NCBI GenBank assembly: GCA_003514305.1 | Contig: DORE01000188.1 | Coordinates: 1 to 11,683 of the forward strand | Origin: Gammaproteobacteria bacterium | GTDB taxonomy: Bacteria; Pseudomonadota; Gammaproteobacteria; Pseudomonadales; Pseudohongiellaceae | DNA: 11,683 nucleotides | Direction: 5' to 3' | Shown: in pieces, positions 1 to 7,059 of the stretch | How positions within the stretch are numbered: position 1 is the first letter of the stretch | How the letters are laid out: every line of letters starts with the position of its first letter | The notes under the pieces: model-generated | Database searches by the model: none | The model's input: only the letters and a program-made list of their open reading frames with translations | What the model was told of the DNA's origin: nothing | Program-made: the position numbers and the translations under genes

Positions 1-515
1 CTCAAACCCTTAAAATACCAGTCTTTGACAAAGCAGCAGACAACCAGTTAACGGAAAGCAACTGGACCTCAATGACTCTTCCTGTTGATCTCATAATTTT
101 AGAGGGCTGGTTTGTCGGTCTGGATCCAGAACCCAGCGAGCGCCTTCTTGAACCGATAAATCAATTGGAGTCGACCGAGGACGCCGATGGCTCTTGGCGC
201 AACTTCGTGAATAGCGCTCTTCGGGCAGATTTCACAGAAATATTCAACCGATTAGATTCACTTTTGATGCTCCGCGCACCCTCATTTGAGCAGGTATTCG
301 CCTGGCGGAGCCTGCAGGAAGAAAAGCTGATTCGGCAACGCGCATCGGTCATTGATACAGACCTAGATGGATTAATGGATTCTGGGGAAATCAAGCATTT
401 TATTCAGCACTTTGAGCGGTTAACGAGACACGCTTTAAACACTCTGCCTGAGAAGGCTGACCTAGTTTTTCACCTGGATGTACGCCACCGAGTGGTGAGC
501 ACCACCCAAAAATAG
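1..515 (+). CDS. D-glycerate 3-kinase-like P-loop kinase, C-terminal part (5' end outside window)
   Basis: The open frame enters from the left edge (first full codon at base 3) and ends at TAG 513-515, so the ATG at 72 is internal and not the start. The visible 170 residues read like the second half of the GLYK/Tda10 family, which phosphorylates D-glycerate in the photorespiration/glycerate salvage type of reaction in the cytoplasm. Supporting landmarks in order are IPVFDKA near the left edge, the Walker-B-like strand LIILEGWFVG (family pattern: hydrophobic strand followed by EGW), a long NxxL...F helix region, and FAWRSLQEEKLIR, which matches the family's WR-L-QE segment. The Walker A lysine loop lies outside the window, so kinase competence cannot be judged. 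The substrate is assigned by family resemblance; a close nucleoside/uridine-kinase-like paralogue is possible. The gene converges on the permease with only 24 bp between the stop codons. Confidence 0.75.
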   Translation, partial: QTLKIPVFDKAADNQLTESNWTSMTLPVDLIILEGWFVGLDPEPSERLLEPINQLESTEDADGSWRNFVNSALRADFTEIFNRLDSLLMLRAPSFEQVFAWRSLQEEKLIRQRASVIDTDLDGLMDSGEIKHFIQHFERLTRHALNTLPEKADLVFHLDVRHRVVSTTQK

Positions 516-543
516 GGCCGATCACGGATTGTTTAAGCCCTAT
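512..543. terminator. Inverted repeat spanning both stop codons, possible bidirectional terminator
   Basis: ATAGGGC at 512-518 is repeated exactly in inverted form as GCCCTAT at 537-543, with an 18-nt loop that can pair a few more bases (CGAT with ATTG). Each arm contains the TAG stop of one of the two converging genes. There is no clear U tract on either strand, so intrinsic termination is plausible but weak. Confidence 0.35.
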
Positions 544-1619
544 CTAGACTGTTCAGCAGTCAGAGGCTCTCTCGCCTCCTTGATGTCTGAACCCGCCCTG
601 AAAAAAGGCTGTATCCAGACGCGGAGTACTAACCCTGCCAATATCACGGCTGCTAGTTGCTGCCATAGCGGATAACTCTCGCCGTGAGCCGCCATCGAAA
701 GCTGCAAAGGCCAGGAAAAAGATAAAAACGCCGCGTTGAGTGCCAGGCCTGCCGCAACAGCGGTGCCAATAACCCCTACCAGATAAGCCAGCAGAGACTT
801 CAAACCCAGCTGCTCCTTGATGACGCCCATAGTAGCCAGATTAGTGGCTGGGCCTGTCAGCATAAATACCAAAGCAGCACCCGGAGAGATTCCTGCGAAC
901 AAGAGGCCCGCAGCCAGCGGTGTCGAAGCGGTTGCACAGATATACATGGGCAAACCGACCAGCACCATGATCAGCATCGCCACCACGCCATCACCCCATT
1001 GCAGAAAGAATGACTGAGGCACTAAGGCAGTAATCATAGTTGCCGCGATTAACCCGATGGCCAGCCACTTGGCAGTATCAGAAATCATACGCCCATAACC
1101 ATACTTCACTGCCAAAATCAGGCGGTGGCCCAGCGGCAATTTCAGCTCATCGGCAGGTGGCTCTTTGCTGCTACAGCAACTATCGCAGCCGACCTCACCC
1201 TCGTTGGAGGCTTGCTCGCCGCGATCAAGCGCATTCACCAGTATGCCCGCCACAATTGCGCTGCTGAGCGCACCAATAGGCCGAGCAATGGCAAATATCG
1301 GTCCGAGAACCGCGTAGGAGAAAGATATTGAATCAACACCAGTCTCTGGAGTGGCTACCAAAAAAGATGACGTAGCGCCTTTTGAAGCGCCCGCCTTGCG
1401 GATTGCTAGGGCAGTAGGAATCACGCCACAAGAGCACAGCGGGAGTGGTGCCCCAATGCAAGCACCTTTTACGATAGAAACAATCCCCGGCTGGGCTAAC
1501 TGCTTCTCGACCCAATCGCTGGGGATGACCTGCCTGATTATGCCGGCCAGCAGGTAACCCATCAGCAGCCATGGGGCACTTTCAGTAACCAGATCCCAGA
1601 ATATTCGTAAAAACTCCAT
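540..1619 (-). CDS. SO_0444-type Cu/Zn efflux permease (ArsP/DUF318 permease family)
   Basis: Polytopic inner-membrane permease of 359 residues, about the usual family length, predicted to move heavy-metal or metalloid ions out of the cytoplasm. The family signature PLCSCG is at 60-65, followed by ATPETGVDS (89-97). A cytoplasmic-type loop at 140-152 carries the cysteine cluster GCDSCCSS, a likely metal-binding site. The second half repeats the architecture with GLPMYICATASTPLAAG (222-238) and TGPATN (255-260). I chose ATG at 1619 because GGGAG lies 9 nt upstream; the TTG immediately before it would add one residue. The gene lies downstream of a broken MerR-family regulator and a MerR-type promoter, which fits metal-inducible expression. 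The exact ion is not readable from the sequence: the Cu/Zn label is from the family, and arsenite or organoarsenical transport is the alternative. Confidence 0.85.
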   Translation of the reverse strand: MEFLRIFWDLVTESAPWLLMGYLLAGIIRQVIPSDWVEKQLAQPGIVSIVKGACIGAPLPLCSCGVIPTALAIRKAGASKGATSSFLVATPETGVDSISFSYAVLGPIFAIARPIGALSSAIVAGILVNALDRGEQASNEGEVGCDSCCSSKEPPADELKLPLGHRLILAVKYGYGRMISDTAKWLAIGLIAATMITALVPQSFFLQWGDGVVAMLIMVLVGLPMYICATASTPLAAGLLFAGISPGAALVFMLTGPATNLATMGVIKEQLGLKSLLAYLVGVIGTAVAAGLALNAAFLSFSWPLQLSMAAHGESYPLWQQLAAVILAGLVLRVWIQPFFRAGSDIKEAREPLTAEQSR

Positions 1620-1702
1620 CAATACACGCTCCCGGTGATAGCTCTAAGGTAGTTATCCAGTAATTTTAGAATTGCACAATGTGTCACTTTTCCTAGCCTC
1701 TT

Positions 1703-2022
1703 TCACAACACTTCATGCATCGCCGCAAGCTCCGCCATCTTCATATTGATCGCGAGCAAATTTTACTGGTGATGTCGATGACTTCATGACAGCCGTAGAT
1801 CGACTTTTCACGCCGATTTGAACAAACCTGAGCGATTTCCTCCAATCAAAGCCCGGTATGGCGCGCCGTTTCCAAAAGCTCTGAAGGGTGTAACTTAGCG
1901 GCGCTGTATAAGCGATAACCGTATTCACTGCGCTTACCTGCCTCAATAAGGCCTCGTTCTTCAAAAAACCAGATCATATTTGCTTAGGGTCCAATTTTCA
2001 CTGCCAGCTCAATAATCTTCAA
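1703..2022 (-). pseudogene. MerR-family metal-responsive regulator, degraded
   Basis: Reading the minus strand from TTG 2022 gives a recognisable MerR DNA-binding domain: LKIIELAVKIGP, stop, then FFEERGLIEAGKRSEYGYRL and YSAAKL. It continues as LLETARHTGL, stop, LEEIAQV. The helix-turn-helix, the ERGL wing and the GYRLYS motif align with the family without gaps. Two in-frame stops (TAA 1986-1984 and TGA 1848-1846) both sit where the family usually has serine, so each could be one base change from TCA. Near 1770-1785 the frame must shift to recover the C-terminal dimerisation helix (INMKMAELAAMHEVL), which ends at a TGA at 1705-1703. A cysteine just before the helix (GCHEV) sits near where CueR/CadR-type proteins bind metal. 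The remnant lies between a MerR-type promoter and the metal permease, the normal order for an autoregulated merR-transporter operon. No functional protein is expected. Confidence 0.8.
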
Positions 2023-2055
2023 CCCGAGACGGGAACCTATTTTTTCCAATACCCA

Positions 2056-2086
2056 AGTATAAGCTTAGGGGCAACTACAAGGTCAA
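2056..2086 (-). promoter_or_regulatory. MerR-type promoter with 19-bp spacer
   Basis: On the minus strand TTGACC (2086-2081) and TATACT (2061-2056) are separated by exactly 19 bp. That is the elongated spacer of MerR/CueR/ZntR-controlled promoters, which need the activator to twist the DNA. The spacer region carries a decayed dyad, ACCTT...AAGCT, overlapping the -35 element as in copA/cadA-type promoters. It points at the MerR remnant and, beyond it, the permease. With the local regulator broken, control by another MerR protein in trans is possible, but this is inference. Confidence 0.7.
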
Positions 2087-2122
2087 ACTTTTCAGATTGA
2101 CCGCCGCACCACGTATATCAGA

Positions 2123-2809
2123 CTATATCCGCGGGTCCTGCTGCCCGATCAGGGTCCGCTCTATCCAGCCGCCTAGATCAACGATCTGCTGGGGACATAC
2201 GGCGTGTTCCATAGGGTAAACGACGTATTCCGGGTTGAACCCGAATTTCTGAAGGTTCTCTACGCTCTTTCTGCCGAGAGACTCCGCCACTACAGGATCG
2301 CCGCTACCGTGACAAACCAGAATTGGTAGCGCCTGCTGCACCGGATTAATAGCGACCGTCGAGGCTGTGGCAAAATAGGTCGAAAGCGCCATGATTCCAG
2401 CCAACCGATGCGGGTAAGTCAACGCTGCCTCTAAACTTACCGCACCACCCTGAGAAAAACCTGCGATGACAATCCTTTCACTGGGCACGCCACGTTCTAT
2501 TTCTCGTTGAACAAGATCATGGACCCACCTTGCTGATTCGCGAAGCTGTTCTGTATCCACATGCCGATCAACATCGAGTTGTTTGATGTCATACCAGGCT
2601 GGCATAACAAGACCATTGTTGATCGTAACTGGAATAGAGGGCGCATGGGGGAAGACAAAGCGCACGCGAAGTTTATCTGATAGAGGGAGTTGCTGCACAA
2701 TCGGCGCAAAGTCATTACCGTCGGCACCGAGGCCATGCAGCCATATGACTGAAGCATCGATCGCCCCCCCCCTTCGATACTCAATCTCAACTGCGGGTAA
2801 ATACGCCAC
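2123..2809 (-). CDS. Carboxylesterase / acyl-protein-thioesterase-type alpha/beta hydrolase (Abhydrolase_2)
   Basis: Serine hydrolase of 228 residues, typical for the PF02230 carboxylesterase/lysophospholipase family. It has no signal peptide and is probably cytoplasmic. The oxyanion-side loop VIWLHGLGADGNDF is at 21-34. The nucleophile elbow GFSQGG puts Ser119 as nucleophile; Asp171 (HGSGDPVV) and His202 (MEHAV) complete the triad. I start the gene at GTG 2809 because AAAGGAGG lies 8-9 nt upstream and the protein then begins MAYLPAVEIE, matching the family N-terminus. The frame stays open for 29 more codons upstream, but that extension has no ribosome-binding site and no family counterpart. 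A run of nine G residues on the coding strand (2772-2764) encodes Arg-Gly-Gly at 13-15 and is a slippage-prone site. The natural substrate is unknown; small acyl esters are the usual activity. Confidence 0.88.
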   Translation of the reverse strand: MAYLPAVEIEYRRGGAIDASVIWLHGLGADGNDFAPIVQQLPLSDKLRVRFVFPHAPSIPVTINNGLVMPAWYDIKQLDVDRHVDTEQLRESARWVHDLVQREIERGVPSERIVIAGFSQGGAVSLEAALTYPHRLAGIMALSTYFATASTVAINPVQQALPILVCHGSGDPVVAESLGRKSVENLQKFGFNPEYVVYPMEHAVCPQQIVDLGGWIERTLIGQQDPRI

Positions 2810-3067
2810 GTTTCCTGCCCTCCTTTCACGAGCTAGCTGACCGCGCGGGTCGCGGATTTGACCCTGATGGTCCAACATCCTGACTTCACGTAGCAAAACC
2901 GTTATCGCAACGTTAGGTGACAGATCTGATAGTCGCTTTGAAAACCCTTTATCTTGTCTATTGTCCCACTAATCAACAGATTGGCAAGACTCTCATCACT
3001 ATTCTTTGTTGAGACTCCTTGCCGTATGATTTGCAGAAGCTTGTCGAGCTGAATTAACATTCCAGTA

Positions 3068-3472
3068 ATGAGAATCTTCCCACCTCCATTATTTGCCGCC
3101 GTTTGTTTGGCTTTTGTTTCTAACTGCCTCGCTGCAGATGCCACCATAAAAAATTTGCTCGGGTCGTGGGAGGGCCCCCTTGTGATTGGCCGCGACAATA
3201 TGAATCTTGCCTTCACCTTCACTCTTCATGGCGAAGAGATTGCTGCCTCCTTGACCAGCAGCGGCTTAGGGATTTATGGAATGCCCGCGGATTCTGTCAT
3301 AGTGGATGATCACAGAATTACGATTCGTATCCCGAAGCTAGACTTAGAATTCACAGGCGTGACTCGAATGGCCGAGTCCGGGAATTTGATCCTACGGATC
3401 GATGGTGACTGGTTTCAGTATAGCGAAATGGTGCCTGTTGTTTTACTTCCAGTAGAAAAGCCAAGCTTTTGA
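3068..3472 (+). CDS. Small secreted protein with a hydrolase-associated beta domain, function unknown
   Basis: This 134-residue protein begins with a Sec signal peptide (hydrophobic FAAVCLAFVSNCLA, likely cleaved at about residue 22-24, before DAT). The mature part starts LLGSWEGPLVI and runs as alternating beta strands: MNLAFTFTLHG, IAASLTSSGLGIYGMPADSV, ITIRIPKLDLEFTGV, NLILRIDGDWFQ and VPVVLLP. This pattern (GxWEG..., then a GIPxxSV-like segment, then G-x-W-x-Q and a final polar-L strand) resembles the beta domain found at the N-terminus of some secreted alpha/beta hydrolases. Here it stands alone with no hydrolase domain after it. No catalytic motif is visible. The ribosome-binding site before ATG 3068 is weak. 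It is transcribed divergently from the esterase, with 258 bp between them. I do not recognise a specific function. Confidence 0.7.
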   Translation: MRIFPPPLFAAVCLAFVSNCLAADATIKNLLGSWEGPLVIGRDNMNLAFTFTLHGEEIAASLTSSGLGIYGMPADSVIVDDHRITIRIPKLDLEFTGVTRMAESGNLILRIDGDWFQYSEMVPVVLLPVEKPSF

Positions 3473-3799
3473 CGACCATCAGTTGAATTGATCAAGTCAA
3501 TTTGCTGGATCCAGCGACCTTTGTTAGCACGATTCAGCCCCTTGGAAAAAAAGTTTCACGCCCTTAGTATCGAGCTCCACAAGGGTGACGAGGCACTTTT
3601 CGGACAAAGTCTCCAGCTTTTTCCAGCCAATTTTGAACTGTGTCAGCGCCGCAGATCTAATTGCCCCCAAGTCTGAATGCGACAGTAAGATTGAGCAGAT
3701 TAGGGCAGCATCAAGACTGCCTCAACTGGGGGTTTTGCCCAGCGGACGCAACATGCCTATACTCTGTTTTTACTAAGATGCCAAAATTCGTGACCACTA
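3473..3799. other. Gene-poor spacer with promoter near its end
   Basis: This 327-bp stretch between two plus-strand secreted-protein genes has only short overlapping frames without ribosome-binding sites or recognisable motifs. The one structured part is near its end: a short hairpin (CTGGG 3726-3730 with CCCAG 3738-3742) that overlaps the -35 of the promoter for the next gene. Confidence 0.5.
3735..3763 (+). promoter_or_regulatory. Sigma-70-type promoter for the 3800-4447 gene
   Basis: TTGCCC (3735-3740) and TATACT (3758-3763) are separated by 17 bp, leaving about 30 nt from the expected transcription start to ATG 3800. A CTGGG/CCCAG hairpin overlaps the -35 box. Confidence 0.5.
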
Positions 3800-4447
3800 A
3801 TGCTTGCTAAATACCAGAACACCGCTTTTGAAAAAACACTCGTCAGCTTGTTTGTGAGCTGCGCATTGCTGGCAAATCCGCTAAGGGCGACAACAATCCT
3901 CGGAATGAACATTGATGAAGTTGCTCAAGGCGCTGAACTCATTTTTGAAGGCAAAGTGGTCGAACACAACGTCAGGGAAAATGCCGCGGGTATGATTGTC
4001 ACCTACGTCACTTTCAGTATCGAGGAGTTGATTAAAGGTGAATTTGACGAGACTTTGCTAGAGTTGAAATTCACCGGCGGCAGGCGAGGCGACCAAATCA
4101 TGAAAGTCAGTGGCCTTCGCATCCCAAAACTCAATGAAGAGGGCATCTACTTCGTCGAATCTGTCTATCGCAATTTGATCAATCCGCTTCTGGGATGGTC
4201 CCAAGGACATTACCTGATTTACGAACAGAACGGAGAGCGCAGAGTCAAGACCGTCGATGAAAGATTCGTTACGGATATCTTATCAACAAAATCTGTGCCG
4301 GTAGCCCTGCGAAGATCAGCAAACCTGATAGATGGGGACACTGACCCGGCAAACGGCATTGTGGTTCCCAGCCAGTCGATAAACCCAGACCAAGCGTTGA
4401 CGACTGAGTCGTTCAAAACCAAAATTCGAGCCCTCATGAATGACTGA
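3800..4447 (+). CDS. Secreted protein of unknown function
   Basis: A 215-residue protein with an N-terminal Sec signal peptide: a basic start, hydrophobic TLVSLFVSCALLA at about 13-25, and likely cleavage near residue 30 (LRA, then TTI). The mature part opens with MNIDEVAQGAELIFEGKVVE, followed by strands VTYVTFSIEELIKGEF, LLELKFTGGRRGD, IMKVSGLRIPKLNEEGIYFV and a LLGWSQGHYLIYE segment. The order E-x-LKG-like turn, GG-x-x-G and a late W-x-x-G-x-Y/F is a pattern I have seen in exported beta-rich proteins of marine bacteria, but I cannot attach a named family. The C-terminal 60 residues are polar. No catalytic, lipobox or metal motif is evident. No good Shine-Dalgarno precedes ATG 3800, although a promoter lies 37-65 bp upstream. 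Its partners are not in the window; it converges on the RidA gene across a 640-bp gap. Confidence 0.72.
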   Translation: MLAKYQNTAFEKTLVSLFVSCALLANPLRATTILGMNIDEVAQGAELIFEGKVVEHNVRENAAGMIVTYVTFSIEELIKGEFDETLLELKFTGGRRGDQIMKVSGLRIPKLNEEGIYFVESVYRNLINPLLGWSQGHYLIYEQNGERRVKTVDERFVTDILSTKSVPVALRRSANLIDGDTDPANGIVVPSQSINPDQALTTESFKTKIRALMND

Positions 4448-5087
4448 CAGGAGATCCTCACCTTTCTATTCACGCACTTCGCGCCGCGACCAGATTAATT
4501 GGGCAATAACAGCAGTCTTCCTCAGGGACGAAGGCCCTTGGCAAAAATGCTGAGCGCCGATTAGTCTGCGTTAATCGTTTCCCTGAAACTTGTCGTCACG
4601 TAGACTTCGTCGGAAGCAGCGGTAAGCCTTAGCGGCAACAGCTTAGCTATCGCAGATTCATTGTGGCCCGCGTAAACTGCAGGCGCTCTATCCAGATTCA
4701 CCGAAAAAATCACGTTGATATTCTGCGCCACAGCCGGGCATTGTCACATCTAATTCTTTAGCCGATCGATTTCCATCACGCCATCGAACTCAACATTTTA
4801 CTCGTTTAATTGAGTTACACGGGTGAGCACATGAGACAAAACCCCTTACACGATAGGGGGCGTGGCCGCTAGCGAGCGAAAGATAGGATTCGTTTTTCCG
4901 CAGGCATACGCTATGGACAATGATTCAGAATGAAAACGCGTAATTAAGTGTCCAGTGGCGTCACGTCGTCAACAAGACCTGCAGAGAAAGTAATTACCTG
5001 CACGCCAGAGTCATTTGACGGAGAGCAGTCTATGTTCTATGGAAGCCCGCACTTCCCGCATAACCGATTTCCATCGAATTTCGCTTA
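4448..5087. other. 640-bp stretch with no convincing gene
   Basis: This lies between the convergent 3800-4447 gene and the RidA gene. It holds a short hairpin (CCCCT 4842-4846 with AGGGG 4855-4859) and a possible gene remnant on the minus strand (listed separately). No terminator with a T tract, RNA gene or repeat was seen. Confidence 0.5.
4561..4731 (-). pseudogene. Possible fragment of a lost gene (56 codons)
   Basis: On the minus strand a frame from GTG 4731 to TAA 4563-4561 reads VAQNINVIFSVNLDRAP, then VYAGHNESAIAKLLPLRL and ASDEVYVTTSFRETINAD. This has the balanced composition of real protein. The same frame continues upstream as NVEFDGVMEIDRLKN (up to about 4797) but is broken by a TAG and a TGA between the two parts. 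That suggests a decayed gene rather than a start at the GTG. No ribosome-binding site is visible and I recognise no family. Chance open frame remains possible. Confidence 0.3.
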
Positions 5088-5561
5088 CTAATCTGAAATG
5101 CGAGCAGCGCGTATTTCAATTTCTACCAACCAGCCTTCGACTACCAAATCCTTAATTTCAACAAAAGAACGGACGGGCTTGTTCGGATTCTCGTCCGTTC
5201 CAAAAAACTCAGAATAGCCCTCATTAAAACCCGCAAAATCTAGGCCATCATCACCTGCGACGGCAAAAGCCCTGACCTGAACTATATCCGACATAGACCA
5301 ACCTTGCTCTTCCAAAGTTTGCTTGAAACGGGTGAAGGTGTTGATCGTCTGTTGCTTCATGTCTCCCCAACTACCGTCTTCAAGCGGACGCGCACCGGAA
5401 CCAGACAGATACATCGTTTCCGCACCAGGTGGAATGGTAATAGATGTATAAAAATAATTTCCCTCATTGTAGCGCGCAATCTCTTGGGCGACAGCTGAGG
5501 CTGGAGCACCACTCAGTGCCGCGCTGAGTAGGAGCGCCATCGTGATTTTCATTTGGTTCAT
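5088..5561 (-). CDS. Exported RidA-family (YjgF/UK114) imine/enamine deaminase-like protein
   Basis: A 157-residue protein with a Sec signal peptide (ITMALLLSAALSGAPASAVA, likely cleaved after AVA at about residue 25) followed by a full RidA domain. RidA enzymes hydrolyse reactive imines/enamines formed from amino acids, giving 2-oxo acids and ammonia. The catalytic arginine is kept at R131 (KPVRSFVEI), and the glutamate of the C-terminal VEIEI strand at E147, one residue further away than in E. coli RidA (R105/E120). The middle QTINTFTRFKQTLEEQGWSM and FNEGYSEFF segments also match. I chose ATG 5561 because GGAG sits 7 nt upstream; an upstream ATG adds six unlikely residues. It lies 46 bp downstream of the tcyP-type gene, probably in the same transcript. 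Most RidA proteins are cytosolic; export to the periplasm is the notable feature. Activity is inferred from the family. Confidence 0.85.
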   Translation of the reverse strand: MNQMKITMALLLSAALSGAPASAVAQEIARYNEGNYFYTSITIPPGAETMYLSGSGARPLEDGSWGDMKQQTINTFTRFKQTLEEQGWSMSDIVQVRAFAVAGDDGLDFAGFNEGYSEFFGTDENPNKPVRSFVEIKDLVVEGWLVEIEIRAARISD

Positions 5562-5607
5562 TTCTTTCTCCATTAGCAAAATCTTTGAATCTAGCCGGTC
5601 AAGTCAA

Positions 5608-6987
5608 CTAATTTTCCTGCAAGCTCTGCGCTGCTATTAGAGGTGCCACGTCTTCTACTTGTGCACCAACTAAACGGTTCGTGAGGATACCGGAAGTGAT
5701 TGAACCGTTAACGTTTAGCGCAGTTCGAGCCATATCAATCAGCGGCTCAATCGAGATCAACAGCGCCGCTACAGTGACTGGAAATCCGACTGCGGGAAGC
5801 ACGACGAGCGCAGCATTGGTTGCGCCACCACCCACTCCAGCAATACCAAATGAACCAATGGCGACTACCACTAGCAGGCTCGTTATAAATCCAAAATCGA
5901 GGTCAACACCCATTGTCGGCGCCACCATTACTGCAAGCATGGCAGGGTAGATACCTGCACAACCGTTTTGACCAATGGTCGCACCGAAGGAGGCTGAGAT
6001 ATTTGCTATCGGTGCAGGAATGTTAAGTTCCTCAATCTGCGCTCTGATCGTAAGCGGAATCGTTGCCGCAGAGCTTCGCGTCGCGAACGCGAAGGTCAGT
6101 ACCGGCCACACCTTTCGAAAGTACTCCCTCACGTTAATCCCGACCACCGCAATGAATAGGCCATGGACCATAAACATGATTCCGATAGCGATATAGGAAG
6201 CAACAACGAATCCGATCAAGGTAATAATCGCTCCACCGTCTGTCGTTGCAACTACCCGTGTCATTAGGGCGAGCACGCCATAGGGCGTAAGCGCAATGAC
6301 CAACCTTACCAGACGCATAGTAACCGCCTGCGTCGTATCAACGAAGGACCTGATACGCGCAGCATGCTCCTCATTCTCTTGGCTCACTAGCAAGGCAGAT
6401 ATCCCAATAATCATGCCGAAGACAGCGACGGCAATTATAGAAGTTGCACGGGACTCTGCCATATCGGCAAAAATATTGCTCGGCACTGAAGCAATGAGCA
6501 GCTGTGAGATACTGCGGTCGGTTGACAGTCGGGACTCGAGCACCTCCGCGCGGGCGAGCTCTCGTGCCCCGCTGGCTAAATCGCCTGCATTCAGACCAAA
6601 CAGCGAAGCCATTATGATACCAATCATTGCCGCAATCATGGTGGTTATAACCAAGATCCCTACAACCGAACCGCCAATTTTGCCCAGCGACTTTATCTCC
6701 TCCACCTTAAGTACAGAGGCCATCATAGTGATTAGTACCAACGGTATGATGATCATGCGCAGCAAATTGACATAGATATTGGCAACGACGTTAGTCCACT
6801 CAAGCGTTTCGGTTGTGGCCTCTGAGGCGTAACCGACGATAATCTGTAGATAGAAGCCAAAAATGCTCCCCAACATCAGGCCAATGAGCACCCTCCGAGA
6901 CAGACCCAATTCCTTCTTAGATAGCTGAACCAAAAAACTCAGTAATGCCGCGAAAACAGCTAGATTGAAAATACCGTACATGGACAT
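5608..6987 (-). CDS. tcyP: L-cystine / amino-acid:cation symporter, TcyP (YdjN) type of the DAACS family
   Basis: An inner-membrane sodium- or proton-coupled symporter of 459 residues (E. coli TcyP is 463) that imports L-cystine and related amino acids from the periplasm. It aligns with TcyP throughout: LTPYGVLALMT (233-243), YFRKVWPVLTFAFATRSSAA (289-308, with the TRSSA substrate/cation loop), FGATIGQNGCAGIYPAMLAV (334-353), GVGGGATNAALVVLPA (384-399) and EPLIDMARTALNVNGS (414-429). The conserved R/D-N motifs near the end are intact. I chose ATG 6987 over ATG 6981 because GAGGAG lies 9 nt upstream. The RidA gene follows after 46 bp. A 269-bp gap separates it from the cytochrome gene upstream, so it probably has its own promoter. 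The cystine label rests on similarity; selectivity for other amino acids is possible. Confidence 0.88.
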   Translation of the reverse strand: MSMYGIFNLAVFAALLSFLVQLSKKELGLSRRVLIGLMLGSIFGFYLQIIVGYASEATTETLEWTNVVANIYVNLLRMIIIPLVLITMMASVLKVEEIKSLGKIGGSVVGILVITTMIAAMIGIIMASLFGLNAGDLASGARELARAEVLESRLSTDRSISQLLIASVPSNIFADMAESRATSIIAVAVFGMIIGISALLVSQENEEHAARIRSFVDTTQAVTMRLVRLVIALTPYGVLALMTRVVATTDGGAIITLIGFVVASYIAIGIMFMVHGLFIAVVGINVREYFRKVWPVLTFAFATRSSAATIPLTIRAQIEELNIPAPIANISASFGATIGQNGCAGIYPAMLAVMVAPTMGVDLDFGFITSLLVVVAIGSFGIAGVGGGATNAALVVLPAVGFPVTVAALLISIEPLIDMARTALNVNGSITSGILTNRLVGAQVEDVAPLIAAQSLQEN

Positions 6988-7059
6988 GGTGGTTTGCTCC
7001 TCGGCGTAAACTTTGGTCGTCTGACCTAGTTTAGAGTGCCTGACGCTTTATTGTTTTAT

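Noticed and set aside
817..1572. Several short frames on both strands inside the metal permease gene
   Set aside because: The 359-residue permease explains the sequence; these have no motifs or start signals.
2810..2896. N-terminal extension of the esterase (29 codons)
   Set aside because: The frame is open, but the strong AAAGGAGG site sits before GTG 2809 and family members begin there.
2902..3222. Minus-strand frame of about 106 codons upstream of the esterase
   Set aside because: Half of it is antisense to the signal-peptide gene at 3068, the composition is not protein-like, and there is no ribosome-binding site.
3488..3776. Two overlapping short plus-strand frames
   Set aside because: No ribosome-binding site or recognisable motif; the right end overlaps the promoter of the next gene.
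4842..4859. CCCCT/AGGGG hairpin as a terminator
   Set aside because: Five-base stem with no T tract, far from either flanking stop codon.
5681..6775. Three plus-strand open frames inside the symporter gene
   Set aside because: They are antisense to a full-length TcyP-type protein, lack ribosome-binding sites and have repetitive composition expected of the reverse of membrane-protein codons.
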